Below, piece by piece: positions 46,432-54,178 of a stretch of 64,000 nucleotides of DNA. The notes below the pieces were generated by a model. That model was not told where the DNA came from, did not search any database, and saw nothing but the letters and a program-made list of their open reading frames with translations. Made by a program: the position numbers and the translations under genes. The stretch is from positions 1-64,000 of IMG/VR virus record IMGVR_UViG_3300025111_000052. One strand, written 5' to 3'. This DNA comes from a virus. Numbering within the stretch: position 1 is the stretch's first letter; the number at the start of each line of letters is the position of its first letter.

Positions 46432-47591
46432 TGGTAAATAATGAGGGCATTAAAATAAGTGCTACACGCATAAGTACTTTTTTGCAATGTAAGCAGAAAT
46501 ACTGGTTTAACTATTATGATAAATTACCTAAAATAGATAATCCGGTATTTAAATTAGGTACAGCTGTTCACATTGCCTTGGAGTTGGCTGGAAATATCTG
46601 GCGGGAAAAAGAGAAGTTCACTAAAAAAGATAAAGAAACTATTATTAATAAGTTTAAAGAAGTCTCTGTAAAAGAAGGAATTGATGATTTTTCCGTACAC
46701 CAAACAGGTATAGAATTAGTAACTAATAGAATAAATGATTTTATACATGAAGGGCACAAAATAATAAGCTTAGAAACTCCCTTTGGTTATAAAGGTGGTG
46801 TAGATGTAATCACCAAAGAAGGTGTGCCGTTGTTGGGCGCTATTGATAAAGTATTACAGGTAGATGAAGACACCATTCTAATTGTGGACTATAAAACATC
46901 TAAAACTGCACCTACACCGGATCAACTAAAAACAGACAAACAGTTGTCTATGTATGATTTGGTAGCCAGTATATTGTGGCCTGGAAAGCGTATTATAGTT
47001 AGCCTTGACTTGTTAAAACATGAGATGTTATATTCTTATCGTACACCAGAAGAACGGGCTGCTTTTTCTGAATATCTTAGATTAGTGTACGATTCCATGC
47101 TTTCCTTGAAAGAGCAGGATGTAAAAGCCACAATAAACACATTTTGTCCTTGGTGTGATTTTAGAGAATATTGTAATGCGTATAAAGAGGCATATACAAA
47201 TTCGAACGGCAAATTTCAAGAAGCGTATCGTTTAGATAACAGTGCTTTGGTCGATGAGTGGCAACAAGTTAAAAAGATGAAAAAAATATATGAAATGCGC
47301 GAGAAAGAACTATCTTTACTTCTTATGGATCGTATAAAAACTACTGGTATAAATGTACAAGTAGACGACAAAGAAGTTTATGTTAGACAAAATAGTAGAG
47401 CAACTTACGATATTAGCGCGGTTAAACAAATAGTACCACAAGAGTATCTATTGAATATGGTATCTTTAAATAAATCAGATATTGAAAAATATATGGATAA
47501 GAACCCCGCAGCCAAGGCTAAAATAGTAGATAGCATGACTGTGAATTTTACAACACCTTTTTTAGATGTACGTAAAATAAAAAATAAATGA
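46431..47591 (+). CDS. PD-(D/E)XK nuclease of the Cas4/RecB type with probable 4Fe-4S cluster
   Basis: A 386-residue protein. The nuclease core shows an N-terminal helix with ISTFLQCKQKYWFNYY, a GTAVHIALE segment, the active-site Asp in LGAIDKV (~137) and IVDYKTSK (~152) with catalytic Asp and Lys. One cysteine at residue ~20 and three in CPWCDFREYC (~239-248) match the four-cysteine iron-sulfur pattern of Cas4/AddB-type nucleases. The last ~120 residues form a helical extension. A role in DNA end resection or recombination beside RecA and RuvC is inferred. No CRISPR array is present. Confidence 0.8.
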   Translation: MVNNEGIKISATRISTFLQCKQKYWFNYYDKLPKIDNPVFKLGTAVHIALELAGNIWREKEKFTKKDKETIINKFKEVSVKEGIDDFSVHQTGIELVTNRINDFIHEGHKIISLETPFGYKGGVDVITKEGVPLLGAIDKVLQVDEDTILIVDYKTSKTAPTPDQLKTDKQLSMYDLVASILWPGKRIIVSLDLLKHEMLYSYRTPEERAAFSEYLRLVYDSMLSLKEQDVKATINTFCPWCDFREYCNAYKEAYTNSNGKFQEAYRLDNSALVDEWQQVKKMKKIYEMREKELSLLLMDRIKTTGINVQVDDKEVYVRQNSRATYDISAVKQIVPQEYLLNMVSLNKSDIEKYMDKNPAAKAKIVDSMTVNFTTPFLDVRKIKNK

Positions 47592-47939
47592 AAAGACATA
47601 CAATTGACTTTATAAAAGCACAGTTTGAAAAGTATGGTTACACACTTATTGATGACATTTATATAAACGCAAGCACTAAATTGTGGTGCCTGGAAAGATA
47701 AGATTTATAAAGAATCGATAAAATATAGAGATAATAACGTTTGTAGAAATCCTTACTGTTTTGGTATAACTAAGGAGTTAACTATCCATCATATAAATTA
47801 TGACAAGGAGGATTGCAGACCTATTAATTTAATAACTCTATGTAGAAGTTGTAATTCTCGTGCTAATACTGATAGAATTTGGCACGAGAACTGGTATTCA
47901 ATTTTAATGCGTAATCGTGGAAGATTACTAAACAATTAA
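47588..47939 (+). pseudogene. Broken HNH homing endonuclease
   Basis: The ATG at 47588 overlaps the upstream stop. It opens a 37-codon frame with the same module as the intact endonuclease at 7961 (YGYTLIDDIYINASTK), and ends at a TAA at 47699. In another frame, from about 47685 to 47939, lies the C-terminal part: GAWKDKIYKES, then CRNPYCFG, IHHINYDKED and LCRSCNSRAN, an HNH nuclease motif. Compared with 7961, the second zinc repeat and the linker are missing and the frame shifts. This looks like an internal deletion. It lies just upstream of an intron-bearing gene, a typical position for a homing nuclease. Confidence 0.8.
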
Positions 47940-47948
47940 GGAGTTTCT

Positions 47949-49499
47949 ATGGGAAAAAAGATTAAAATTTTATGTTATATGGACACCCCCTCCTGTAAAT
48001 AATGTGCAGCTTTACATAGCAATATGTACCGAATAACTACGAGAATTCAGGGGAACTCCTAACGTCAAGTCGAGGACAATCCTGAGCCAAGCCTCTTTAT
48101 AGAGGAAGGTGCAACGACTATTCCATATAAGGAAGTACACCCAAGCGGGTGGAAGCACGTAGCATCCCAAGTGGATGATGATATAGTCTCAACTTGCATG
48201 GAAACATGCAGCAGCCCAAGAAGCGGTATAAGAAGTAGCGTTCTTATATGAAGATATTTGGCAACAGGTTTTGCAACAGTCAGCCGTAATGTTTTAGAAG
48301 CGTTGTATAAAACGGGTAGATATGACATCGAAGTGTTGGGTATAAATTACTGGGGAGATCCACATGATTTTCCATATAAGATTTGGCCGGTAGGTAATAA
48401 TGCGGAAAGAGATCCCTACGGTCGTAAAAAGATAGTTAATATGATTCCTAAAATGGATTTTGATATTCTATTTTTTATGCAGGACAGTTTTATTTTGGAT
48501 TTTTTACCTGAGTTGATTCCACATCTTAAAAAGAATAGGGAGACGCCGTTTAAATCCGTGGTGTATTTTCCCATTGATGGTACACCTAAGCCAGAGTGGA
48601 TAAAAAATGTTAGTTTCTGTGATGAAGTAATTACTTTCGCTAACTTTGGTAGAAAGCTATGTCAGGAAACATACCCAATTGTGGGTGATATGTCTGTAAT
48701 TCCTCATGGGGTTAATATCAATGAATACAAACCATTACCTAAGGATGAAGTAGCTGATTTTAGAAAACGTTACTTTGGTCGTCATGCTGATAAATTTATT
48801 TACATGAACCTAAATAGAAATCAGCAACGTAAGGATATTCCTAGGACTATCCAAGCATTCCATGAGTTACGTAAAAAAGAACCAAATACTTTATTATATC
48901 TGCATATGGCTAAACAAGATCAGGGATGGAATCTGCCAGAAGTATGTAGAGCGTATGATTTTAGTTTAACCGATGACGTCATATTTCCTCAAAATTTTGG
49001 GCCTAATCAAGGCTATCCGAGAGAAATAGTTAATATGCTGTATAACTGTGTTGATTGCGTTGTTAGCGCAAGTCTTGGTGAAGGGTGGGGGCTTTCATGG
49101 ATAGAAGCAATGGCCGCTAAAACACCCGTTATTATGCCCAGAAACACAGCAATGATAGAAAATATTACTGAGGATGTGGGCTACCTTGTAAAAAGCGGTA
49201 CTAACCCCAGTCTATGGACAGTACTTCCTTATGACAACGAAGTAAGACGCCCATTAGTTGATGTAGAAGATCTAATCGACAAGATGCTACATGTGTATAA
49301 TAATTATGAAGAGGCCATGACTAAGGCCGAGCAGGCGTATAAATTTGTTACAGGTACCCTAGATTGGCAAACAGCAGTTGGTAATACTTGGGTTAAAACT
49401 TTTGACGCTGTATCTAAATCAATGCTTGAACAAAAAAGTAAAGTGGCAGAAATGTTAGCAACACAGACCACCAACGTCATAAACTCAGAAACTTTTTAA
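47949..49499 (+). CDS. Glycosyltransferase (GT4-like), split by a group I intron
   Basis: The coding sequence is best read as exon 1 (47949-47996, 16 codons, ending MDTPSC) joined to exon 2 (48261-49499), giving 428 residues. An AAGGAG site precedes the ATG. The join restores the N-terminal phrase MDTPSC-ATGFATVSRNVL, the 'TGF..V' loop typical of GT4-like enzymes. Exon 2 carries MNLNRNQQRKDIP and SLGEGWGLSWIEAMAA, the E-x7-E-type nucleotide-sugar site. Unspliced reading stops two codons into the intron, so expression of the full enzyme needs splicing. The sugar and acceptor are unknown. A TTG at 48258, at the intron end, is not a plausible independent start. Confidence 0.85.
47997..48260 (+). 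ncRNA. Group I self-splicing intron, IA-like, without ORF
   Basis: 264 nt. P1: exon CTGT pairs with GCAG (48006-48009), with the U.G pair at the 5' site. P2: TACATA/TATGTA with a GCAA loop (48013-48028). P3: CTACG (48037-48041) with CGTAG (48158-48162). P4: TCAGG (48047-48051) with CCTGA (48081-48085). P6: CCTCT/AGAGG (48092-48105). P7: GACTA (48116-48120) with TAGTC (48184-48188). Hairpins P7.1 (48121-48134) and P7.2 (48138-48151) are typical of subgroup IA. P8: CATCC/GGATG (48163-48177). P9: TGCATG/CATGCA with a GAAA loop (48195-48210). A further stem lies at 48227-48248. The last intron base is G (48260). GGGGAAC and GACAATCCTGAGCC resemble phage td-type cores. Confidence 0.9.
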
Positions 49500-49503
49500 T
49501 AAC

Positions 49504-49527
49504 AAAGAGGGGCTTAGTCCCCTTTTT
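49504..49527 (+). terminator. Rho-independent terminator
   Basis: AAAGAGGGG (49504-49512), loop CTTAGT and CCCCTTTTT form a strong GC stem ending directly in a T run. It lies four bases after the glycosyltransferase stop and would end the long replication transcript that starts at 37619. Confidence 0.85.
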
Positions 49528-49552
49528 GCTGCTTAGCTATAAGGATAGTAAA

Positions 49553-49714
49553 ATGGAAGAAATGCTTATACTTAAACCGGAGCAAGTACAAATTGATGAA
49601 AAAGAAATAGAAGAAGCATATAGCAACACAACCGTAGAGTACGCGTGTGATCTTTGTAAAAGACTATATTCTAAAAGTTTAAAATTTTGCCCATTCTGTG
49701 GTTTTGGTGGATAG
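49553..49714 (+). CDS. Small zinc-ribbon protein
   Basis: A 53-residue protein from the ATG at 49553, chosen because AAGGA lies seven bases upstream; an earlier in-frame start at 49526 falls in the terminator T run. The N-terminal half is acidic and helical. The C-terminal half has CDLCKRLYS and CPFCGFGG, two CxxC pairs 14 residues apart, which form a compact zinc ribbon. It is first in its transcript, before thyX. Confidence 0.55.
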   Translation: MEEMLILKPEQVQIDEKEIEEAYSNTTVEYACDLCKRLYSKSLKFCPFCGFGG

Positions 49715-49724
49715 AGGTGACACT

Positions 49725-50519
49725 ATGTTAAGAGTTAAACTACTAGATGTTTCAGCTAATGCTGAGAAATTACTATTTGCTGCCGGTAGACAGTGTTACT
49801 CCGAAGGATGGGTAGGAGACTCCTGGCAAGAAGACGAGGACGGCTTTGTGTCTATTACAGATAACAAAGATGGTCATTTGTGTACGGACAAAGAAATAGA
49901 GGGGTTGATAAACCACTTATTTAAATCAGGTCACACAAGTGTTCTCGAACATGTAAAATTTACATTTGCTATTGACGGTATATCCCGCGCGGATAGCCAT
50001 CAACATGTACGTCACCGCATGGCTAGCTATTCCCAGCAGTCCCAACGGTATGTGGCTAATGGTGGAGAGTTTGATATCAATAATTTTGTCATTCCACCCT
50101 CTATAAATAAGCATGCTGTTGCTAAGCAAATTTATATCGATGCCTTGGAGTATATACAGCAAGCATATAATGAACTCAAAGAATTGAGCATCAAGAGTGA
50201 GGATGCGCGTTACCTTATGCCTAATGCTGCTATCACAAGATTAGTGACAACTAAAAATTGTGTGAGCTTAATACATTTTTTCGGTTTACGCTGCTGTACA
50301 TTAGCGCAATGGGAAATTCGTAATGTAGCCAATGAGATGCTGGCTTTATGTAAGGAAGCACTACCAGTAGTTTTTAAAAATGTTGGTCCTAAATGTCAAC
50401 AAGCCGGCTACTGTTCAGAAAATAAAGCACGTAGTTGTGGTAAATACCCCACCAAAGAGGAGGTCCTCGCTGGTTACACTATGTGGAAAACTTCTTTGGA
50501 GAAACAAGATGAAGAATAG
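49725..50519 (+). CDS. thyX: Flavin-dependent thymidylate synthase
   Basis: A 264-residue enzyme that makes dTMP from dUMP using FAD, NADPH and methylene-tetrahydrofolate. The ThyX signature RHRMASYSQQSQR is at ~96-108. HTSVLEHVKFTF lies upstream, and RLVTTKNC.SL.HFFGLR..  AQWEIR, near 165-200, is the substrate region. It starts at 49725 after a GAGGTGA site rather than at the in-frame ORF start 27 bases earlier. With dUTPase (63018) and ribonucleotide reductase (63512) it supplies dTTP to the phage polymerase. The cysteine-rich end (CQQAGYC...SCGKYP) may bind metal. Confidence 0.93.
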   Translation: MLRVKLLDVSANAEKLLFAAGRQCYSEGWVGDSWQEDEDGFVSITDNKDGHLCTDKEIEGLINHLFKSGHTSVLEHVKFTFAIDGISRADSHQHVRHRMASYSQQSQRYVANGGEFDINNFVIPPSINKHAVAKQIYIDALEYIQQAYNELKELSIKSEDARYLMPNAAITRLVTTKNCVSLIHFFGLRCCTLAQWEIRNVANEMLALCKEALPVVFKNVGPKCQQAGYCSENKARSCGKYPTKEEVLAGYTMWKTSLEKQDEE

Positions 50520-50685
50520 TAAAAAAAAGCAAAATAGACTTTATTGGTATCTATTTCATCATGCAGTTTGTCCTGTTTGTGGTGATGAAGATCATTGGAA
50601 AGAACGCATCTACGATCGTCCTAAACCTAAATCTGTTGTTAAAAGGCACAACTACTCTTATATGAGCTGTTACTGTATGTATTAA
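50509..50685 (+). CDS. Small basic zinc-finger-like protein
   Basis: A 58-residue, very basic protein whose ATG at 50509 overlaps the thyX end; the frame is open further upstream but only in the shadow of thyX. It contains CPVCGDEDHWKER and ends in SCYCMY, so a zinc knuckle with C-C pairs is likely. No further function can be assigned. Confidence 0.5.
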   Translation: MKNSKKKQNRLYWYLFHHAVCPVCGDEDHWKERIYDRPKPKSVVKRHNYSYMSCYCMY

Positions 50686-50699
50686 GTCAACGAGATACA

Positions 50700-50951
50700 A
50701 TGATGTTTGAAACATACTATCGTGGAACTAATAATCCACACGAGCCAAACATAATAGCCTCAGGTAATATAAAGCCATCTATAAATCATTTAACAGGTAA
50801 AGTGGAGATTGGGTTATCTGTTTCAAAAGAGATATTGACTTTGTGCAATTATTTTGCTATAATATACAAAGTTACTGGTGAAGAATTACAAACCAGCGGT
50901 TCCGATGGTGAAATTTTGTTAGATATAACCACCGTCCGCTTAGCACTATAA
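50700..50951 (+). CDS. Small hypothetical protein
   Basis: An 83-residue protein that may start at either of two adjacent ATGs (50700 or 50703). No strong ribosome site is visible. It has YYRGTNNPHE near the start and IGLSVSKEI in the middle. An early Arg and a later S-x-S are a loose echo of ADP-ribosyltransferase-like phage proteins, but this is too weak to name it. A consensus promoter lies inside its 3' half. Confidence 0.45.
   Translation: MMFETYYRGTNNPHEPNIIASGNIKPSINHLTGKVEIGLSVSKEILTLCNYFAIIYKVTGEELQTSGSDGEILLDITTVRLAL
50835..50863 (+). promoter_or_regulatory. Sigma70-type promoter inside a gene
   Basis: TTGACT (50835-50840), 17 bases and a perfect TATAAT (50858-50863) match the consensus at 11 of 12 positions. 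It would start a transcript just ahead of the small genes at 50985 and 51315, and, past a weak terminator, the sugar-modification island. Confidence 0.55.
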
Positions 50952-50984
50952 TATATTATAGCAGTATTTAAATGGGGGATTATT

Positions 50985-51260
50985 ATGTTTGATAAAATTA
51001 TTAAATTATTTAATAAGCTTTTTACTAACACTAAGACATATTTTGTACGCCCATATGTTGTTATCTACTTAACATCAATAGGCGCATGGACAATTTTAGA
51101 AAGTGAGTATAGGTGTTTTGCTTGTTGTAAATATCACGCGTATTTACAATTCATAAAGGACACCAAAGATGAATATAACCATTATTCTGCCCGAGAAAAT
51201 AGAACACCCCTTACTTATCATCTTTGGAAAGAGGATATAAAAGAAGACACATGGAAGTAA
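50985..51260 (+). CDS. Small hypothetical protein with hydrophobic segment
   Basis: A 91-residue protein with a GGGGGA site upstream. Residues ~20-37 are hydrophobic (VRPYVVIYLTSIGAWTIL) and may form a short membrane or buried segment. A CFACC cluster follows, then a charged C-terminus. No family was recognised. It is the first gene downstream of the internal promoter at 50835. Confidence 0.5.
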   Translation: MFDKIIKLFNKLFTNTKTYFVRPYVVIYLTSIGAWTILESEYRCFACCKYHAYLQFIKDTKDEYNHYSARENRTPLTYHLWKEDIKEDTWK

Positions 51261-51314
51261 AATAATCAGAGTTGTATGTAAAACATTAACAATTAGATTT
51301 ACAGGAGCATTATT

Positions 51315-51578
51315 ATGAGAGAAGCTAAGTTTACTAACGGTGATTTATTAAAAGACAAAGTAACAGGTTTAGATGGTGTTGCAATGGTTGTAGCCTTCTA
51401 TTCTACTGGTTGTATTCATTATGGACTGCAGCCACAGAGAATAAACACGGATGGAAGTATCCCTGACTGGACATGGCTGGATGAGAGTCGTTTGGTTAAA
51501 TCAGAGACTGCAAGAGTATCCTTTGATGTTAGTCCCGATAGCGCTAGTGGTCCTATGCCCTCTGGTCCACAAATGTAA
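51315..51578 (+). CDS. Conserved phage protein of unknown function
   Basis: An 87-residue protein after an ACAGGAG site and a 54-base gap in which I see nothing more. FTNGDLLKDKVTGLDGVAMV, then FYSTGCIHYGLQPQ and DWTWLDESRLV, match a small beta-barrel-like family I recall as common in tailed phages. It is usually annotated as hypothetical and has no known role. The C-terminus is a flexible Ser/Pro/Gly tail. Confidence 0.65.
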   Translation: MREAKFTNGDLLKDKVTGLDGVAMVVAFYSTGCIHYGLQPQRINTDGSIPDWTWLDESRLVKSETARVSFDVSPDSASGPMPSGPQM

Positions 51579-51617
51579 GTATAAAAACAGGTTTCCTGGA
51601 ATCATATTGTATTTAAT

Positions 51618-51646
51618 AGTGTCTACCAGGATTAGGCACTTTTCTA
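51618..51646 (+). terminator. Possible weak terminator or attenuator
   Basis: AGTGTCT (51618-51624) pairs with AGGCACT (51634-51640), with one G.T pair and a 9-base loop, followed by TTTTCTAT. The loop sequence CCAGGA is complementary to TCCTGG at 51594-51599, giving an alternative fold. It sits just before the first gene of the sugar-modification island, so it may regulate read-through. Confidence 0.45.
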
Positions 51647-51658
51647 TAAGGTTTAGAA

Positions 51659-52777
51659 ATGACAATTAAAGGTATAAAATATATAGGGCCAATTCTAGAC
51701 AATTCAGGTTATGCAAAAGCCTGTCGTGGTAATATTCTGGCACTCCATTCACTTGGTGTACCTATAACGTTAGATCCAATTTCTTTTGAAAAGTCAAAAC
51801 CAGACTTAGGTGCTGATGGGGTTCTTTTAACAAAGTTAATGGATGCTAAGGTGGACTACGATACAGTAATTATACACACGACACCTGAATTCTGGTCTAG
51901 ATACAGAGAAAAAGACAAGAAAAATGTTGGTTACACTATATGGGAAACAGATCTATTGCATCCAGACTGGAAGAGCTACATTAATAGTACTGTTGATAAA
52001 GTTTTAGTTGGTTGTGAATGGAACAAAGAGGTGTTTAAACACAGTGGTGTTACAATCCCTATTGGTGTAGTGCCTCATTGTATGGATTTAAGTCATGTAG
52101 CCACATCTACTCCTTTTGATGTAAAAGGAGTATCCAAAGATACCTATATGTTTTATGCTATATTTCAATGGACTGAAAGAAAACATCCGACAGCATTAAT
52201 AAAGGCATACTGGCATGCGTTTCAGAATAATGAAGATGTGGCTCTTGTATTAAAAACTTATCGTAGTGATTACAGCGAGGAAGAAAAAGATGCCATAAGA
52301 ATTACCATAAGAAAACTAAAAGCTATTACTCCTATGGACAAATATCCACCCATTTATTTATTACCAGACATGCTAACAGAAGATGAAGTTAATGGATTAC
52401 ATAAAAGAGGTGATTGTTACGCCTCATTAGACCGCGGTGAGGGTTTTGGTATTGGGCCTTTTATGGCCGGAGCTTTTGGTAATCCCATAGTAGTTACAGG
52501 GTTTGGCGGCGTGACAGAATATGCCAAACAAGATAATAGCTATTTAGTAAATTACACACTAACACCCGTTTATGGTATGCCATGGAGTCCATGGTATAGA
52601 GGTGATCAACTTTGGGCAGAGCCTGATGTGAAAAATGGCGCTGACTTAATGAAGTTTGTTTATGACAATAAAGAGGCCGCCAAAACAACAGGGCAAAGAT
52701 TAAAGCAGTATATAAATACTAATTTTTCTTTAACCACCATTGGTACAAAATTACTTAAAGAACTTGAATTAAAATAA
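51659..52777 (+). CDS. Glycosyltransferase, GT4-like
   Basis: A 372-residue enzyme, the first gene of the sugar island. It has an N-terminal Rossmann half (YIGPILDNSGYAKACRGN, VGYTIWETD) and a C-terminal half with YAIFQWTERKHPTALIKAYW, then SLDRGEGFGIGPFMAGAFGNPIVVTG. That last segment is the nucleotide-sugar-binding region with two acidic residues seen in GT4 retaining enzymes. It is distantly similar in plan to the intron-bearing enzyme at 47949. Donor and acceptor are unknown. It ends six bases before a methyltransferase gene. Confidence 0.82.
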   Translation: MTIKGIKYIGPILDNSGYAKACRGNILALHSLGVPITLDPISFEKSKPDLGADGVLLTKLMDAKVDYDTVIIHTTPEFWSRYREKDKKNVGYTIWETDLLHPDWKSYINSTVDKVLVGCEWNKEVFKHSGVTIPIGVVPHCMDLSHVATSTPFDVKGVSKDTYMFYAIFQWTERKHPTALIKAYWHAFQNNEDVALVLKTYRSDYSEEEKDAIRITIRKLKAITPMDKYPPIYLLPDMLTEDEVNGLHKRGDCYASLDRGEGFGIGPFMAGAFGNPIVVTGFGGVTEYAKQDNSYLVNYTLTPVYGMPWSPWYRGDQLWAEPDVKNGADLMKFVYDNKEAAKTTGQRLKQYINTNFSLTTIGTKLLKELELK

Positions 52778-52783
52778 TATATT

Positions 52784-53266
52784 ATGACTAAAAAAACTTT
52801 AAACATTGGTTGTGGCAACCGCATATATAAAGAATATCCCAAAGGGTATACGTGTGTAAACTTAGATATACGCCCCTTAGAAGGTGTTGATATAGTAGGT
52901 AATGTTGAGGCAGTAGACCTGCCCAATGAGCAGTTTGATTATATACTTGCGAGCGATATAATAGAACATTTCCCAATAAGCAAAACTATTGGTCTACTTA
53001 AAGAATGGGCCAGATTATTAAAGCATGGCGGTGTAATGGAAATTCGTACACCAAATATGCAATGGGCTGTGGAATATTATAGACAAACAGGTGATGCTAA
53101 GTTTGTTTCTTACCATATGTTTGGTGGACAAGATTACCCAGGTAACTTTCACTTTGTTATGTTTGATGTCAAATGGCTATCTAATTTATGTATAGCTGCT
53201 AATTTAATACCTTCAAATCATAGCTTTGAAGGATCTAATTTTATATTGGAAGTATATAAAAAATGA
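52784..53266 (+). CDS. SAM-dependent methyltransferase, class I
   Basis: A 160-residue protein with motif I LNIGCGNRIY (residues ~6-15), an acidic motif II (VNLDIRP) and the post-I segment FDYILASDIIEHFP, typical of the small Methyltransf_11-type fold. A long helix and HGGVMEIRTPN (motif III) follow. It likely methylates a small molecule or sugar; nearest neighbours are glycosyltransferases on both sides. It has no target-recognition domain of a DNA methylase. Confidence 0.82.
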   Translation: MTKKTLNIGCGNRIYKEYPKGYTCVNLDIRPLEGVDIVGNVEAVDLPNEQFDYILASDIIEHFPISKTIGLLKEWARLLKHGGVMEIRTPNMQWAVEYYRQTGDAKFVSYHMFGGQDYPGNFHFVMFDVKWLSNLCIAANLIPSNHSFEGSNFILEVYKK

Positions 53267-53275
53267 GGTAAGTAG

Positions 53276-54166
53276 ATGAATGGGTGTATATTAAGGGCTG
53301 TATATAATAGACCAGAGATGCTTTATCTGTCTATGGAGTATGAAATAAAAGCACGTAAGCAACTAAGTACAGACAATTATAGTACTTTATTTGCATTAGA
53401 ACACAACGCTGATCCTAAATGTGTTGAGCTAATTCAAGATTATTATCCTTTTGAAAAAACAGTTGTTACAAGATCATTTAGGCATTTTGGTTGGGGTAAT
53501 ATTTTAGAAGGGTTTAAGCAGGCTTTTTTTGAAGGCGCAGATTATGTATTAAACATAGAAGATGATTGTTTGCTGCATGAAACTTACTTTACATATATGA
53601 ATACAGCATTAAACTTATTAAAGGGTAATAAATTTTCTGTTATTAATGCTAGTCGTAGATTAGTGCCTAATACAAGTATAACTGGTGTGCAAGCTACAAA
53701 CCTATTTGAAGCGCCGGCCTGTTTAATGAACGGATATTTTTTTAATAAGTATGTAAGGCCTTATGCCACATATGATTATTATACTAATAGAGAGACCATC
53801 ATCCATTTGGTTAATAAACGCAATGGGGATGACAAAAGATCTAAATACAGGGCGGAGCGTAAAAATTTATTTCAGCATATTGGTTGGGACGGTCTTGTTA
53901 ATAGACTAATAGATACTGCTTTTATTGAAGAAGGTTTAAGATCTTATTCTCCTATGTGCGACAGACAAATACACATAGGATTTTATGGTCAAAACAGGAT
54001 TGGTAAACTACCTTTTAAGCACCCGGAGTTCGCAGATCGTGTCGAGGCTTTGAGAGATACTGCATTAAACGCAGCCAAAATGATGCAATTAGATCCTAAC
54101 TATAAAGATTATGTAGATTTTGCATCGCAATTAGACGCTTGGTCTGGGGAACTTACCTTAATATAA
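53276..54166 (+). CDS. Glycosyltransferase-like protein, GT-A type
   Basis: A 296-residue protein. The start CILRAVYNRPEML is the beta-alpha beginning of GT-A enzymes. YVLNIEDDCLLHE near residue 95 supplies the D-x-D-like metal site. Further on are phrases rich in aromatics and His. It resembles the GT2-like and capsule-type transferase group, though the family is not certain. It begins 10 bases after the methyltransferase and ends ahead of a strong AAGGAG site for the next gene. Confidence 0.65.
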   Translation: MNGCILRAVYNRPEMLYLSMEYEIKARKQLSTDNYSTLFALEHNADPKCVELIQDYYPFEKTVVTRSFRHFGWGNILEGFKQAFFEGADYVLNIEDDCLLHETYFTYMNTALNLLKGNKFSVINASRRLVPNTSITGVQATNLFEAPACLMNGYFFNKYVRPYATYDYYTNRETIIHLVNKRNGDDKRSKYRAERKNLFQHIGWDGLVNRLIDTAFIEEGLRSYSPMCDRQIHIGFYGQNRIGKLPFKHPEFADRVEALRDTALNAAKMMQLDPNYKDYVDFASQLDAWSGELTLI

Positions 54167-54178
54167 GGAGTAATTTAA

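Noticed and set aside
47940-48260. tRNA or riboswitch in the structured region
   Set aside because: The helices match a group I intron core in order and sequence; no cloverleaf or CCA-type acceptor is present.
48258-49499. Glycosyltransferase read as starting at TTG 48258
   Set aside because: The TTG is formed by the last intron bases, has no Shine-Dalgarno sequence, and the enzyme would lack its first beta strand. The intron/exon model restores it with a good start at 47949.
50380-50508. Upstream extension of the small zinc-finger-like gene
   Set aside because: This part is a shifted frame of thyX; the ATG at 50509 is the sensible start.
51451-51669. 72-codon + strand frame overlapping the conserved 87-residue protein
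   Set aside because: Most of it is a shifted reading of the 51315 gene, and the rest covers the hairpin region. No ribosome site or family.
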